Assembly: GCF_002993025.1 (NCBI RefSeq)
Contig: NZ_NXGI01000005.1
Location: 124,001 to 188,000 of the forward strand
Length of the DNA stretch: 64,000 nt
Source: Arcobacter cryaerophilus gv. crypticus
GTDB taxonomy: Bacteria > Campylobacterota > Campylobacteria > Campylobacterales > Arcobacteraceae
Reading direction: 5' to 3'
The notes under the pieces were generated by a model. The model saw only the letters and a list, made by a program, of their open reading frames with translations. It made no database searches and was not told the DNA's origin. Both the position numbers and the translations under genes were made by a program. Each line of letters starts with the position of its first letter. The first letter of the stretch is position 1. Positions 55,904 through 64,000 of the stretch are shown here, piece after piece.

Positions 55904-57772
55904 TTACTGCTTCTGACAAAACATATTTAAGTTTAAATGTACAATATCCAAAGCAGCTGGTGTAATACCAGAAATTAAACTTGCATTGTATAAAGTTGGT
56001 GGTCTGTGCTTTTCAAGCTTTTCGACAACTTCATTTGAAAGTCCAGGAAGTCCTCTATATGAGAAGCTTTCAGGTATATTTAGTTTTAGCATTTTTTTCA
56101 TTTTTTCTATTTGTTTTTGTTGTTTTTGAATATATCTATAATATTTTGCTTCTATAATAATTTGCTCTTTTAAATAACCATCTATATCTTTTAAGCTAGG
56201 TACTAAAATATCAAACTTATCTTTATCTATAGTATTTCTTCCTATTAAATCTATTAGTAAAACTCTATCATTTATTTTATCTTCTCCAATACTATCAAGA
56301 AGTTCCAAAGTCTCTTTTTTTGCAGTTAGCCAGCTATTTGCCATAAACTCAACTGCCTCATCAAGAGTTTTTCTTTTTTCTTCTACTTTGTCTATTTGTT
56401 CTTTACAGATAAGTCCTAATTCATATCCATAACGGCTTAGTCTTATATCAGCATTCTCTTCTCTTAAAAGAAGTCTATACTCAGCTCTTGAAGTAAACAT
56501 TCTATATGGTTCGTGCGTTCCTTTTGTAACTAAATCATCAATTAAAACACCAATATATGCCTCATCTCGTCTTAAAATAAATGGCTCTTTATTATCAATT
56601 GCCAAAGATGCATTTATACTTGCCATCAATCCTTGAGCAGCAGCTTCTTCATATCCTGTTGTTGCATTTATTTGCCCTGCATGATAAAGATTTTTTATCT
56701 TTTTAGTTTCAAGTGTATGTTTTAACTCTGTTGGATCAACATAATCATACTCAATAGCATATCCATATCTAATAACTCTTGCATTCTCTAAACCTTTTAC
56801 ACTTGCTATCATCTTTTTTTGTATTTCAATAGGCAAAGAACTAGACATTCCATTTATATAGTACTCTGTACATTTTGCAGTTTGAGGTTCTAAAAATAGT
56901 TGATGTCTATCTCTTTCACTAAATCTTTTTACCTTATCTTCAATACTAGGACAATATCGTGGACCTGAGCCTTGAATCTGTCCTGTATATATTGGAGCTC
57001 TATGAAAATTTTGTGAAATAATTTCATGAGTATCAAGGTTTGTATATGTTACATAACATGGATATTGTGTTGGATTAAAAGTTTTTTTAGGCGTTCTAAA
57101 TGAAAATGGAGTTGGTTTTATATCACCTCCATGCATATCCATAACACTAAAATCAATACTATTTGCATCAAGTCTTGATGGAGTTCCAGTTTTTAGTCTT
57201 CCTACATTTAATCCTAACCCTTTTAATTGAATAGAAAGAGTACTAGATGGTAACTCCCAAGCTCTTCCAGCTTCATAAGTGTTTTCCCCAATATGGATTA
57301 AACCTCTCATAAAAGTTCCAGTTGTAAGAATAGTTTTTAAAGATTTAAACTCTTCTCCAAGTTTTGTTTTTACACCTAAAACTTCATCATTTTCAACGAT
57401 TAAATAACTAACCTCATCTTGATAAATATCTAAATTTGGTGTGCTATGACAAACTTTTCGCATATATTCTTTGTACTCATCCATATCAATTTGAGCTCTT
57501 GTACCTTGAACAGCTGCACCTTTTGAGTCATTTAATATTCTAAATTGAATTCCTGTAGCATCTGTACAAAGTCCCATTTCACCACCAAGAGCATCTAGTT
57601 CTCTTACTAAATGACCTTTTGCTAAACCACCAATTGCAGGGTTACAACTAGCTGCTCCTATTTGCTCAACTAACATAGTAATTAATAGTGTTTTTTTTCC
57701 AAGTCTTGCACCTGCTAGTGCTGCTTCAATACCAGCATGTCCTGCACCAACAACGATAATATCGTATTGCAT
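55904..57772 (-). CDS. mnmG: tRNA uridine-5-carboxymethylaminomethyl modification enzyme
   Basis: A 622-aa FAD protein (GidA). [19 protein letters not shown] binds [41 protein letters not shown] and [15 protein letters not shown] are the family signatures, and the C-terminal GidA_assoc domain ends [11 protein letters not shown]. With MnmE it modifies wobble U34 of certain tRNAs. Its partner mnmE is not in the window. Normal length. Confidence 0.97.
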   Translation of the reverse strand: MQYDIIVVGAGHAGIEAALAGARLGKKTLLITMLVEQIGAASCNPAIGGLAKGHLVRELDALGGEMGLCTDATGIQFRILNDSKGAAVQGTRAQIDMDEYKEYMRKVCHSTPNLDIYQDEVSYLIVENDEVLGVKTKLGEEFKSLKTILTTGTFMRGLIHIGENTYEAGRAWELPSSTLSIQLKGLGLNVGRLKTGTPSRLDANSIDFSVMDMHGGDIKPTPFSFRTPKKTFNPTQYPCYVTYTNLDTHEIISQNFHRAPIYTGQIQGSGPRYCPSIEDKVKRFSERDRHQLFLEPQTAKCTEYYINGMSSSLPIEIQKKMIASVKGLENARVIRYGYAIEYDYVDPTELKHTLETKKIKNLYHAGQINATTGYEEAAAQGLMASINASLAIDNKEPFILRRDEAYIGVLIDDLVTKGTHEPYRMFTSRAEYRLLLREENADIRLSRYGYELGLICKEQIDKVEEKRKTLDEAVEFMANSWLTAKKETLELLDSIGEDKINDRVLLIDLIGRNTIDKDKFDILVPSLKDIDGYLKEQIIIEAKYYRYIQKQQKQIEKMKKMLKLNIPESFSYRGLPGLSNEVVEKLEKHRPPTLYNASLISGITPAALDIVHLNLNMFCQKQ

Positions 57773-57876
57773 TAAATTTTCCTTTTTAAAGAGTATAGAT
57801 TTTTAAATATTAGTAAAAATTAGCTTCTTATGAATTTTTGGCTATTATAACCAAATTTTATCTAAAGGTTTTTTAA

Positions 57877-58485
57877 GTGTTTACAGGGCTTATAAGAGAA
57901 TTAGCAAAAGTAGAAAGTTTTTCAAACAATATTTTAACTTTAAAAGCAGAATATAAACCAAAAATTGGAGACTCTATTGCTGTAAATGGAGCTTGTTTAA
58001 CAGTTATTAAAATAGGAAATAATAGTTTTAGTGTAGAGTTGTCTCCTGAAAGTAGATCTCTTTTAGCACTAGAAAACTACAAAAATGAAGTTCATATAGA
58101 ACCAGCAATGCAAATGGGTGATAGATTTGAAGGGCATATTGTCCAAGGACATATTGATTGTATAGGGCTAGTTGAAAAAATAGAAAAAAATGGAAACTCT
58201 ACTGATTTTTATATCTCTTTACCAAAAGAGTTTATTAAATTTGTTATTTCAAAAGGAAGTATTACTATTGATGGAGTTTCACTTACAGTTAATGATGTTT
58301 TTGAAAATTCTTTTAGACTAACAATAATTCCACATACTATACAAAATACAATTTTTAAAAACTATAAATCAGGAAGCAAAATTAATATTGAAACTGATAT
58401 GTTTGCAAGATATATTTATAATATGTTTAAAAAAGATAATAAATTGTCTTGGGGAGATGTTGATAAAATAATGGCTAGATACTAA
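57877..58485 (+). CDS. ribE: riboflavin synthase alpha chain
   Basis: A 202-aa enzyme forming riboflavin by dismutation of two lumazines. Two lumazine-binding repeats are seen: MFTGLIRELAKV...GDSIAVNGACLTV and GHIVQGHIDCIG...KGSITIDGVSLTVND. It starts with GTG at 57877 (AAAGG at 57864-57868) because MFTGLI is the invariant family start. No FMN riboswitch was recognised in the 100-bp leader. Confidence 0.95.
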   Translation: MFTGLIRELAKVESFSNNILTLKAEYKPKIGDSIAVNGACLTVIKIGNNSFSVELSPESRSLLALENYKNEVHIEPAMQMGDRFEGHIVQGHIDCIGLVEKIEKNGNSTDFYISLPKEFIKFVISKGSITIDGVSLTVNDVFENSFRLTIIPHTIQNTIFKNYKSGSKINIETDMFARYIYNMFKKDNKLSWGDVDKIMARY

Positions 58486-58505
58486 TTTTTAAAATATTAA
58501 AAATT
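58484..58505. terminator. AT-rich hairpin between ribE and mreC
   Basis: AATTTTTAA (58484-58492) and TTAAAAATT (58497-58505) form a perfect 9-bp stem with a 4-nt loop in the 21-bp gap between convergent genes. Pure A/T pairs make it weak. Confidence 0.4.
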
Positions 58506-58506
58506 A

Positions 58507-59346
58507 CTATTTCTGCTCTTTATTCTCTATAATCTTTAACTCTTCTAAGTTTTCTAAAGTACTATTTTCTTGATTTTCAATATTGCTATTTGCTTCATAA
58601 GTGTAAAAGAATCTTTTTTTTAGAGGTTTCGCATAGGGTTTTATTGTTGCAATTTTCATCTCTGGAAAATCTTTTATCTCTACAACCTTACCAACTCTAA
58701 GTCCTTCATAAAAAATATTGTCCATTCCCGAAGTTATAACTTCATCTCCAATATTTATATCAGCCCAAACAGGAATAAATTTTACAGATAATAAATCCGA
58801 TGATTCATCATTTGAAGTTGCAATTCCAGGATTTTTTTCATTTCCTATAAAAACAGCATAAGTACAATCTTTATTCCCATTTAAAAGTCCTATACTTTTA
58901 CCATTTTTAGTCATAGAAATTCCAGCAGCATAATTATCAGAGATTAATCCTAATATTTTATTATCCGTAGGAACTTTATCTAACCAAACACTTGTAAAAT
59001 CATCAAAATGTACATACGATAAAACTCTAATAACTTCAATTTTAGAGTTAATTTCTGGAATTTCTATATTTTCTAGTAAGTTTTTTAAATCATCGATTGT
59101 TGATACTGTAGTATTGTATAGTACTTTATACTCTTTTAATTCCAAGTTTTCATTTTGAAGATCTCTTATTAATCTTTCGTGTTCAAAATGGTTTGCAACC
59201 TTTTGGGATACACTTATGTATGTATTTATATATGATTCTTTTAAATTTCCAAATACTTTAAAGTGCTTTGCTAGAAACTCATCTAATTCAAAAAGATAAG
59301 ATAATCCAGCAAATACAATTAGTAGTAAAAATAAAAATCGCTTCAT
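58507..59346 (-). CDS. mreC: rod-shape protein MreC
   Basis: A 279-aa protein with one N-terminal membrane segment (FLFLLLIVFAGLSYLF), a coiled coil (HFEHERLIRDLQNENLELKEYK) and the two beta-barrel domain (VLSYVHFDDFTSVWLDK, SDNYAAGISM, GDEVITSGMDNIFYEGLRVGKV). It links MreB to periplasmic wall synthases. It is 11 nt after mreB; no mreD follows here, so the set is reduced. Confidence 0.93.
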   Translation of the reverse strand: MKRFLFLLLIVFAGLSYLFELDEFLAKHFKVFGNLKESYINTYISVSQKVANHFEHERLIRDLQNENLELKEYKVLYNTTVSTIDDLKNLLENIEIPEINSKIEVIRVLSYVHFDDFTSVWLDKVPTDNKILGLISDNYAAGISMTKNGKSIGLLNGNKDCTYAVFIGNEKNPGIATSNDESSDLLSVKFIPVWADINIGDEVITSGMDNIFYEGLRVGKVVEIKDFPEMKIATIKPYAKPLKKRFFYTYEANSNIENQENSTLENLEELKIIENKEQK

Positions 59347-59357
59347 TTTTAAATAAT

Positions 59358-60398
59358 TTAAGAGTTTTTCATATCTTCAATAATTTTTAAAAGTCCTGGC
59401 TCATCTAAAACTTGACTTGTTCCATAAGCAACAGATAAAAGCGGCTCATCTGCAATTCTTACAGGGATTTTTACAATTTCAGTTAGATATTTATCTAATC
59501 CTCTAATCAAAGCTCCACCACCTGTTATTATAATTCCATTATCAACAACATCTCCAGCTAAATCAGGTGGCATATTTTCTAAAACACTTCTAATAGCACT
59601 TGCAATCTCTTTTAGAGGTTCTTTTATTGCAATTCTAATTCCTTCACTTCCAAGCTCAATTGTAGATAAATATCCAGAGTGGTCTTTACCTTTGATTTGT
59701 ATTTTTAATTCTGGATCAAGTTTAATCGCTGCAGCAACAGCAATTTTAACATTTTCAGCTGTTCTTTCACCTATAAATAAATTGTAATTTTGTCTTACAT
59801 ATTCAATAATTGATCTATCAATTTTATCTCCACCAACTTTAACTGATTTACATAAAACTAAACCACCCAAAGATGTAACACCAATCTCAGTAGTTCCTCC
59901 ACCAATATCAACAACCACATGACCCTCTGGATCAGAAACTGGAATTCCAGCTCCAATTGCTGCTGCCATTGGCTCTTCTACAAGGAAAACTTCTCTTGCT
60001 CCTGCACTTAAAGCTGACTCTTCAACTGCTTTTCTCTCAACTTGTGTAATACCATAAGGAATACATATAATTACTCTAGGTCTTATAAATGATTTTCTTG
60101 AGTGTGCTTTTTCGATAAAGTATCTAATCATTCTTTCAGTCATCTCAAAATCAGCAATAACTCCATCTTGCATAGGACGAACTGCTTGAATATTTATTGG
60201 AGTTTTCCCTAACATTCTTTTTGCTTCTTGACCAACTGCCAAAATTCTATCTTTTCCATGTCTATCTCTTTGTACTGCTACAACAGATGGTTCATTTATA
60301 ATAATCCCTTTCCCTTTTACTGATACAATTGTATTTGCTGTACCCAAATCTATTGCCATATCGTTTGAAAAAACGCCTATAAATTTATCTAAAATCAT
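59358..60398 (-). CDS. mreB: rod-shape actin homologue MreB
   Basis: A 346-aa actin-fold ATPase: AIDLGTANTIV (phosphate 1), IGAGIPVSDPEGHVVVDIGGGTTEIGV (phosphate 2), and GGGALIRGLDKYL (adenosine). Membrane filaments guide elongation. It lies 2 nt after clpX, implying one transcript with clpX, lpxA, fabZ and lpxB upstream. Confidence 0.97.
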   Translation of the reverse strand: MILDKFIGVFSNDMAIDLGTANTIVSVKGKGIIINEPSVVAVQRDRHGKDRILAVGQEAKRMLGKTPINIQAVRPMQDGVIADFEMTERMIRYFIEKAHSRKSFIRPRVIICIPYGITQVERKAVEESALSAGAREVFLVEEPMAAAIGAGIPVSDPEGHVVVDIGGGTTEIGVTSLGGLVLCKSVKVGGDKIDRSIIEYVRQNYNLFIGERTAENVKIAVAAAIKLDPELKIQIKGKDHSGYLSTIELGSEGIRIAIKEPLKEIASAIRSVLENMPPDLAGDVVDNGIIITGGGALIRGLDKYLTEIVKIPVRIADEPLLSVAYGTSQVLDEPGLLKIIEDMKNS

Positions 60399-60400
60399 AA

Positions 60401-61621
60401 TTATCCTTTAATTACTTTTGGTTCTTCTTTTTTTAAAACTACATCTTTTGTAATAACTATTTTCTTATTCTTATATTTTGGAAGATCAAACATAATATCA
60501 AGCATAATGTCTTCCAAAATAGACCTCAACCCTCTTGCACCTGTTTTTCTAATAATTGCTAAACTTGCTAACTCTAAAAGGGCATCTTTTTCAAACTCTA
60601 AAGTTACATTATCCATCTCAAATAATTTTATATATTGTTTGATTAGGGCATTTTTTGGCTCTGTTAAAATATGAACCATATCCTCTTTTGTAATCTCATT
60701 TAAAGTTGCAATCATATGTAATCTTCCAATAAGCTCTGGAATAAGTCCATATTTTACTAAATCATCTGTTTCAACATTTGAAATAATCTTATCTTGCTCA
60801 ACTTTTGATTTTTTATCTTGATTAAATCCTAAAATATTTGAGCCTTGTTTTCTTTTTATTATATCTTCAAGCCCATCAAAAGCTCCTCCACAAATAAACA
60901 AAATATTTGTAGTATCAACTTGTAATGAATCTTGACCAGGGTGTTTTCTTCCACCTTTTGGTGGAACATTTACAACAGCACCTTCTATGATTTTAAGTAA
61001 AGCTTGTTGCACACCCTCTCCTGAAACATCTCTTGTTATGCTTCTATTTTCACTCATTCTTGCAATTTTATCTATTTCATCAATAAAAATAATTCCTCTT
61101 TGAGCTTTTTCTATATCTCCACCAGCTGCTTGTACAAGTCTTGTTACAACGTTTTCAACATCATCACCAACATATCCAGCTTCTGTTAAGCTTGTAGCAT
61201 CTGCAATAGCAAGAGGAACATCAAGATATTTTGATATTGTTTGAGCCAAAAGAGTTTTTCCACTTCCAGTAGGTCCAATTAAAAGTACATTTGATTTATT
61301 TAATTCAATATCACCTTGTAATTCATCTTTTCTAAAAATTCTTTTGTAATGGTTATAAACAGCAACTGAAAGAACTTTTTTAGCTCTTTCTTGTCCAATA
61401 ACATACTCATCTAAAATCTTTTTTAATTCAGCAGGAGTTTTGATTTTTATATTTTCTACTTTTTCAGGTTTAGAATTTTTTTCTCCCTCAACAAAATCAC
61501 CACTCATAATATCATACGCAGCACCAACGCAAGCTTTACATATACAAGCATTGTCTCCTGTTATTATAGGATTTGCTTTTGTGTCTGCTACTCCACAAAA
61601 ATCACATATTAGTTTACTCAT
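60401..61621 (-). CDS. clpX: ClpX unfoldase
   Basis: A 406-aa AAA+ unfoldase of ClpXP. N-terminal Cys4 zinc finger ([20 protein letters not shown]), Walker A GPTGSGKT, Walker [12 protein letters not shown], sensor [13 protein letters not shown] and the IGF-type ClpP loop region near [10 protein letters not shown]. It overlaps lpxA by 8 nt. Length is normal for the family. Confidence 0.97.
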   Translation of the reverse strand: MSKLICDFCGVADTKANPIITGDNACICKACVGAAYDIMSGDFVEGEKNSKPEKVENIKIKTPAELKKILDEYVIGQERAKKVLSVAVYNHYKRIFRKDELQGDIELNKSNVLLIGPTGSGKTLLAQTISKYLDVPLAIADATSLTEAGYVGDDVENVVTRLVQAAGGDIEKAQRGIIFIDEIDKIARMSENRSITRDVSGEGVQQALLKIIEGAVVNVPPKGGRKHPGQDSLQVDTTNILFICGGAFDGLEDIIKRKQGSNILGFNQDKKSKVEQDKIISNVETDDLVKYGLIPELIGRLHMIATLNEITKEDMVHILTEPKNALIKQYIKLFEMDNVTLEFEKDALLELASLAIIRKTGARGLRSILEDIMLDIMFDLPKYKNKKIVITKDVVLKKEEPKVIKG

Positions 61622-62417
61622 TTTCGCTCTTTATTTTTCTTTCAAAAGGAATACCTCTTTTTGTATTTAATACAAAATTAGCCATCTCTTTTACATAAGA
61701 ATTTTTATCATTTTCATATAAATCAAGTGCAGCTTCTTGAAGAGGTTTTCCCATGCTAAATAGTAATCTGTATGCATGCTTTAGAGCATCTACATCTTCT
61801 CTATTTTCTAGTCTTCTTCTAAGACCTACAAGATTTAATCCTTTTACTAAAGCTTTATTTCCTTCAGCTAAACAAAATGGTGGAATATCTTGTGCAACTG
61901 CACTCGCACCTCCTACCATTACACCTGTTCCAATTTTACAAAATTGATGAATTGGAGTAAGACCACCAATAACTACAAAATCTCCACACTCGACATGACC
62001 AGCCAAAGTTACACCATTTGCAAAAATTGAGTTATTTCCAATAACACAATCATGAGCAACATGAGTATATCCCATAAATAAATTATTGTTTCCAATAACT
62101 GTTTTAGCGTGTCCTGTTATGGTTCCTGGATTAAATAAAGTGTATTCTCTAATCTTATTGTTATCACCAATAATTAGCTCAACATCATCATTTGGATTAA
62201 ACTTCAAATCTTGAGGAATTGTTCCAATTGAAGCATGTGAAAATATATGATTATTTTTTCCAATTGTTGTTTTTCCAGCAATTACGGTATGAGAGTCAAC
62301 TACCGTTCCATCACCGATTTTCACATTTTTCCCTATAATAGTATATGCTCCAATCCTTACATTTTCCCCTAAAATTGCACCATCTTCAATGATGGCTGTT
62401 TTGTGAATATTATTCAT
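61614..62417 (-). CDS. lpxA: UDP-N-acetylglucosamine O-acyltransferase
   Basis: A 267-aa left-handed beta-helix trimer adding the 3-hydroxyacyl chain in lipid A step 1. Hexapeptide repeats run from residue ~5 to ~185 ([42 protein letters not shown] with the catalytic His). C-terminal helices end [15 protein letters not shown] 62417 (AAGG upstream) is preferred to the in-frame TTG at 62423. Acyl-ACP dependence links it to fabZ upstream. Confidence 0.95.
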   Translation of the reverse strand: MNNIHKTAIIEDGAILGENVRIGAYTIIGKNVKIGDGTVVDSHTVIAGKTTIGKNNHIFSHASIGTIPQDLKFNPNDDVELIIGDNNKIREYTLFNPGTITGHAKTVIGNNNLFMGYTHVAHDCVIGNNSIFANGVTLAGHVECGDFVVIGGLTPIHQFCKIGTGVMVGGASAVAQDIPPFCLAEGNKALVKGLNLVGLRRRLENREDVDALKHAYRLLFSMGKPLQEAALDLYENDKNSYVKEMANFVLNTKRGIPFERKIKSENE

Positions 62418-62429
62418 TTTCAACCTTAA

Positions 62430-62873
62430 TTATTTATCAACTATCATGGCTTTAAATTCTGCTTCAGCTGTTAGTTTCCCATCAACATAAGCTTTTCCTT
62501 CAAGTACCATCAAAGAACTTTTCATTTTAATAGCTGTTAATTCATAGTCAAGTCTATCTCCTGGACGAACTGGATTTCTAAATTTTGCCTTGTCTATACT
62601 CATAAAATAGATAACTTTATCTTTCATCTGCTCATCTGTTAAACCTGAACTCTTAAGAGCTAAAACTCCACCACATTGTGCCATTCCTTCAAGTATCATA
62701 ACACCTGGATAAATTGGATGTCCAGGAAAATGCCCTTGAAATGCTGGTTCAGATATAGAGATATTTTTAAAACCTTTTATAGATTTTGTAACTTCCATAT
62801 CAGTAATTCTATCTACTAGAAGAAGAGGGTATCGGTGAGGTAAAATCTCTTGAATTTGTATAATATCAAACAT
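62430..62873 (-). CDS. fabZ: 3-hydroxyacyl-ACP dehydratase
   Basis: A 147-aa hot-dog enzyme. [13 protein letters not shown] and [20 protein letters not shown] carry the catalytic His and Glu. Dehydrates 3-hydroxyacyl-ACP in fatty-acid synthesis; gene order lpxB-fabZ-lpxA is the common lipid A cluster. It is the only dehydratase recognised in the window and is not part of the acyl cassette at 29-37 kb. Confidence 0.96.
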   Translation of the reverse strand: MFDIIQIQEILPHRYPLLLVDRITDMEVTKSIKGFKNISISEPAFQGHFPGHPIYPGVMILEGMAQCGGVLALKSSGLTDEQMKDKVIYFMSIDKAKFRNPVRPGDRLDYELTAIKMKSSLMVLEGKAYVDGKLTAEAEFKAMIVDK

Positions 62874-62927
62874 AATAATTCCTGAATTTTAAAATTGCTA
62901 AAGTTGTGGATTATAACTAAAACTTGT

Positions 62928-63971
62928 TTAGTTTTTTATAATGCTTGCAACATTTTTTGAACTACCATGTTTTAAATAGTCTCTTAAAAGCTTAGAATTT
63001 TCAAAAAAAAGATTTCTATCAAAAGTTTTATAATCTTTTAAAAGATTTTCAACACTAACTTCATTTTGTAAAAATTCACTGTGAAGTTTTTTGTTTGTCA
63101 TTTTTTCAAAAAATATATTTGCAAGCCCTACATAATTTAATTTTACAAAAGTTTTTCCAATAAAAAAGTCTAATTTTTTTGCAATATAAGATAAAGTAAA
63201 AGGAGTTCCAATAAGTGCAGCTTCTAAAGTAGCAGTTCCTGAACAAATAAAAGCATATTCAGCCTCCAAAAGTGCTTCATGTGAATTTTTTGATATTTTA
63301 AAATCACTAATATCTCCATAAATTTTTTTTATATAATCATCATCAAATTTTGATGGAATTACCAAAATATAATCTTTGTTAGGGATTTTTTTAATCAATT
63401 CTTTAAAAATTGGCATTAAATTTTTTATCTCTGTTTTTCTACTTCCTGGCATAAAAACTATTTTGTCTGAATTTGATAATTTATCTTTAAATTTTGGTAT
63501 TTCATCTAAAAGAGGATGTCCTACATAAGTTATTTTTGATTTATCATTGTAAATATCACTTTCAAAAGGTAAAATTGAGCATAATTTCGTGCAATATTTC
63601 TCTAGTGCTATAACTCTTTTTCTCTTCCAAGCCCAAGCTTGAGGAAGAATATAATAAATAATCTCTTTATTTGGATAAGTAAGCTTTAGTTTTTTTGCTA
63701 AAGGCAGATTAAATCCACTGCTATCAAGAAGTAAAACCTTATCACAATCTTTTGCTAACTCTACAAGTTCATCTCTAAGACGAAAAAAGAATTTTAATTT
63801 TTTGAGAGCATCAACAAATCCCATAATTGCTAAAGAGCTTAAATCATAAAGTGGATTTCCTAATTCCTTATCAAAAACTCCAACAAACTCAATATCATCA
63901 TCTAAATATTTTTTTAACTCTTTTAGATGAATATTCGATGATGTCTCCATAGCACTTACTAAAATTTTCAT
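62928..63971 (-). CDS. lpxB: lipid A disaccharide synthase
   Basis: A 347-aa GT19 enzyme joining UDP-diacyl-GlcN and lipid X. MKILVSAMETSSNIHLKEL, LLLDSSGFNLPLAKKL, IIYYILPQAWAWKRKRV, FMPGSRKTEIKNLMPIF and EYAFICSGTATLEAALIGTPF are the family blocks. In the N-terminal motif the usual 'AGEASGD' reads AMETSSN, a form met in Campylobacterota. GAGGAG upstream gives a strong ribosome site. Confidence 0.95.
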   Translation of the reverse strand: MKILVSAMETSSNIHLKELKKYLDDDIEFVGVFDKELGNPLYDLSSLAIMGFVDALKKLKFFFRLRDELVELAKDCDKVLLLDSSGFNLPLAKKLKLTYPNKEIIYYILPQAWAWKRKRVIALEKYCTKLCSILPFESDIYNDKSKITYVGHPLLDEIPKFKDKLSNSDKIVFMPGSRKTEIKNLMPIFKELIKKIPNKDYILVIPSKFDDDYIKKIYGDISDFKISKNSHEALLEAEYAFICSGTATLEAALIGTPFTLSYIAKKLDFFIGKTFVKLNYVGLANIFFEKMTNKKLHSEFLQNEVSVENLLKDYKTFDRNLFFENSKLLRDYLKHGSSKNVASIIKN

Positions 63972-64000
63972 ACAATCTCCTCTTTTATATCTTCATATGT
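63968..64000 (-). CDS. possible 3' end of an upstream gene
   Basis: The minus strand reads TYEDIKEEIV and a TGA that overlaps the lpxB ATG (ATGA), the usual coupled arrangement. Only ten codons are visible, so the gene cannot be identified and the call rests on spacing alone. Confidence 0.35.
   Translation of the reverse strand, partial: TYEDIKEEIV

Overview
The window looks like chromosome of an Arcobacter-group member of the Campylobacterota (inference). The DNA is strongly AT-rich. It carries two tandem, near-identical short flagellin genes (the complete one is 280 aa), a Maf/DUF115 flagellin-modification protein, a pseudaminic-acid (Pse) pathway, the futalosine menaquinone gene mqnD and a short biotin synthase. 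No rRNA or tRNA gene was seen.

Layout. (1) 1-3204: the 3' end of one flagellin, a complete second flagellin, and a convergent maf gene. (2) 3342-18234: a tightly packed plus-strand run of glycan genes. It encodes glycosyltransferases (Glyco_transf_56, GT2, GT4), two PLP sugar aminotransferases, a hexapeptide acyltransferase, a WbqC protein, five or six methyltransferase-like proteins, a PhyH dioxygenase, a beta-propeller glycosidase-like protein, a cupin and a UDP-sugar dehydrogenase. (3) 18298-18910: a Phd/VapC-type toxin-antitoxin pair. (4) 18932-22473: manC-gmd-fcl, the route from mannose-1-P to GDP-4-keto-6-deoxymannose and GDP-fucose. (5) 22460-26152: a GT2, a radical SAM/SPASM protein and a capsule-type transferase, all carrying an extra small Rossmann-like module. 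(6) 26243-41730: nonulosonic-acid genes (pseB, pseC, pseF, a PseH-like GNAT, a PseI/NeuB synthase and a PseG-like protein) wrapped around an acyl-building cassette. The cassette has an adenylating ligase, two carrier proteins, two KAS III enzymes, two ketoreductase-type SDRs, an AAC(3)-fold acyltransferase and two paralogous GNAT-like proteins. (7) 41837-64000: housekeeping genes (recA, bioB, topA, murB, mqnD, sulP, nfo, mnmG, ribE, mreBC, clpX, lpxA, fabZ, lpxB), with a second toxin-antitoxin pair (RelB/YafQ) at 47278-47815.

How it fits together. Regions 1-6 read as a flagellar and surface glycosylation island. It makes activated sugars (GDP-deoxyhexoses, CMP-Pse, uronic acid), decorates them (methyl, acyl, amino, possibly hydroxyl) and transfers them to flagellin or a surface polymer. 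The acyl cassette is the most unusual part. It holds condensing and ketoreducing enzymes but no visible dehydratase or enoyl reductase, so a 3-hydroxyacyl group for N-acylation of an amino sugar is the simplest prediction.

The best leads are: (a) this acyl cassette; (b) a two-hairpin palindromic element found between the flagellin genes and again in frame inside manC; (c) a shared Rossmann module on four otherwise unrelated enzymes; (d) a PseG homologue with Asn in place of the catalytic His; (e) an AlbA/Schlafen-type protein with a 12-bp VNTR linker inserted into the pse operon.
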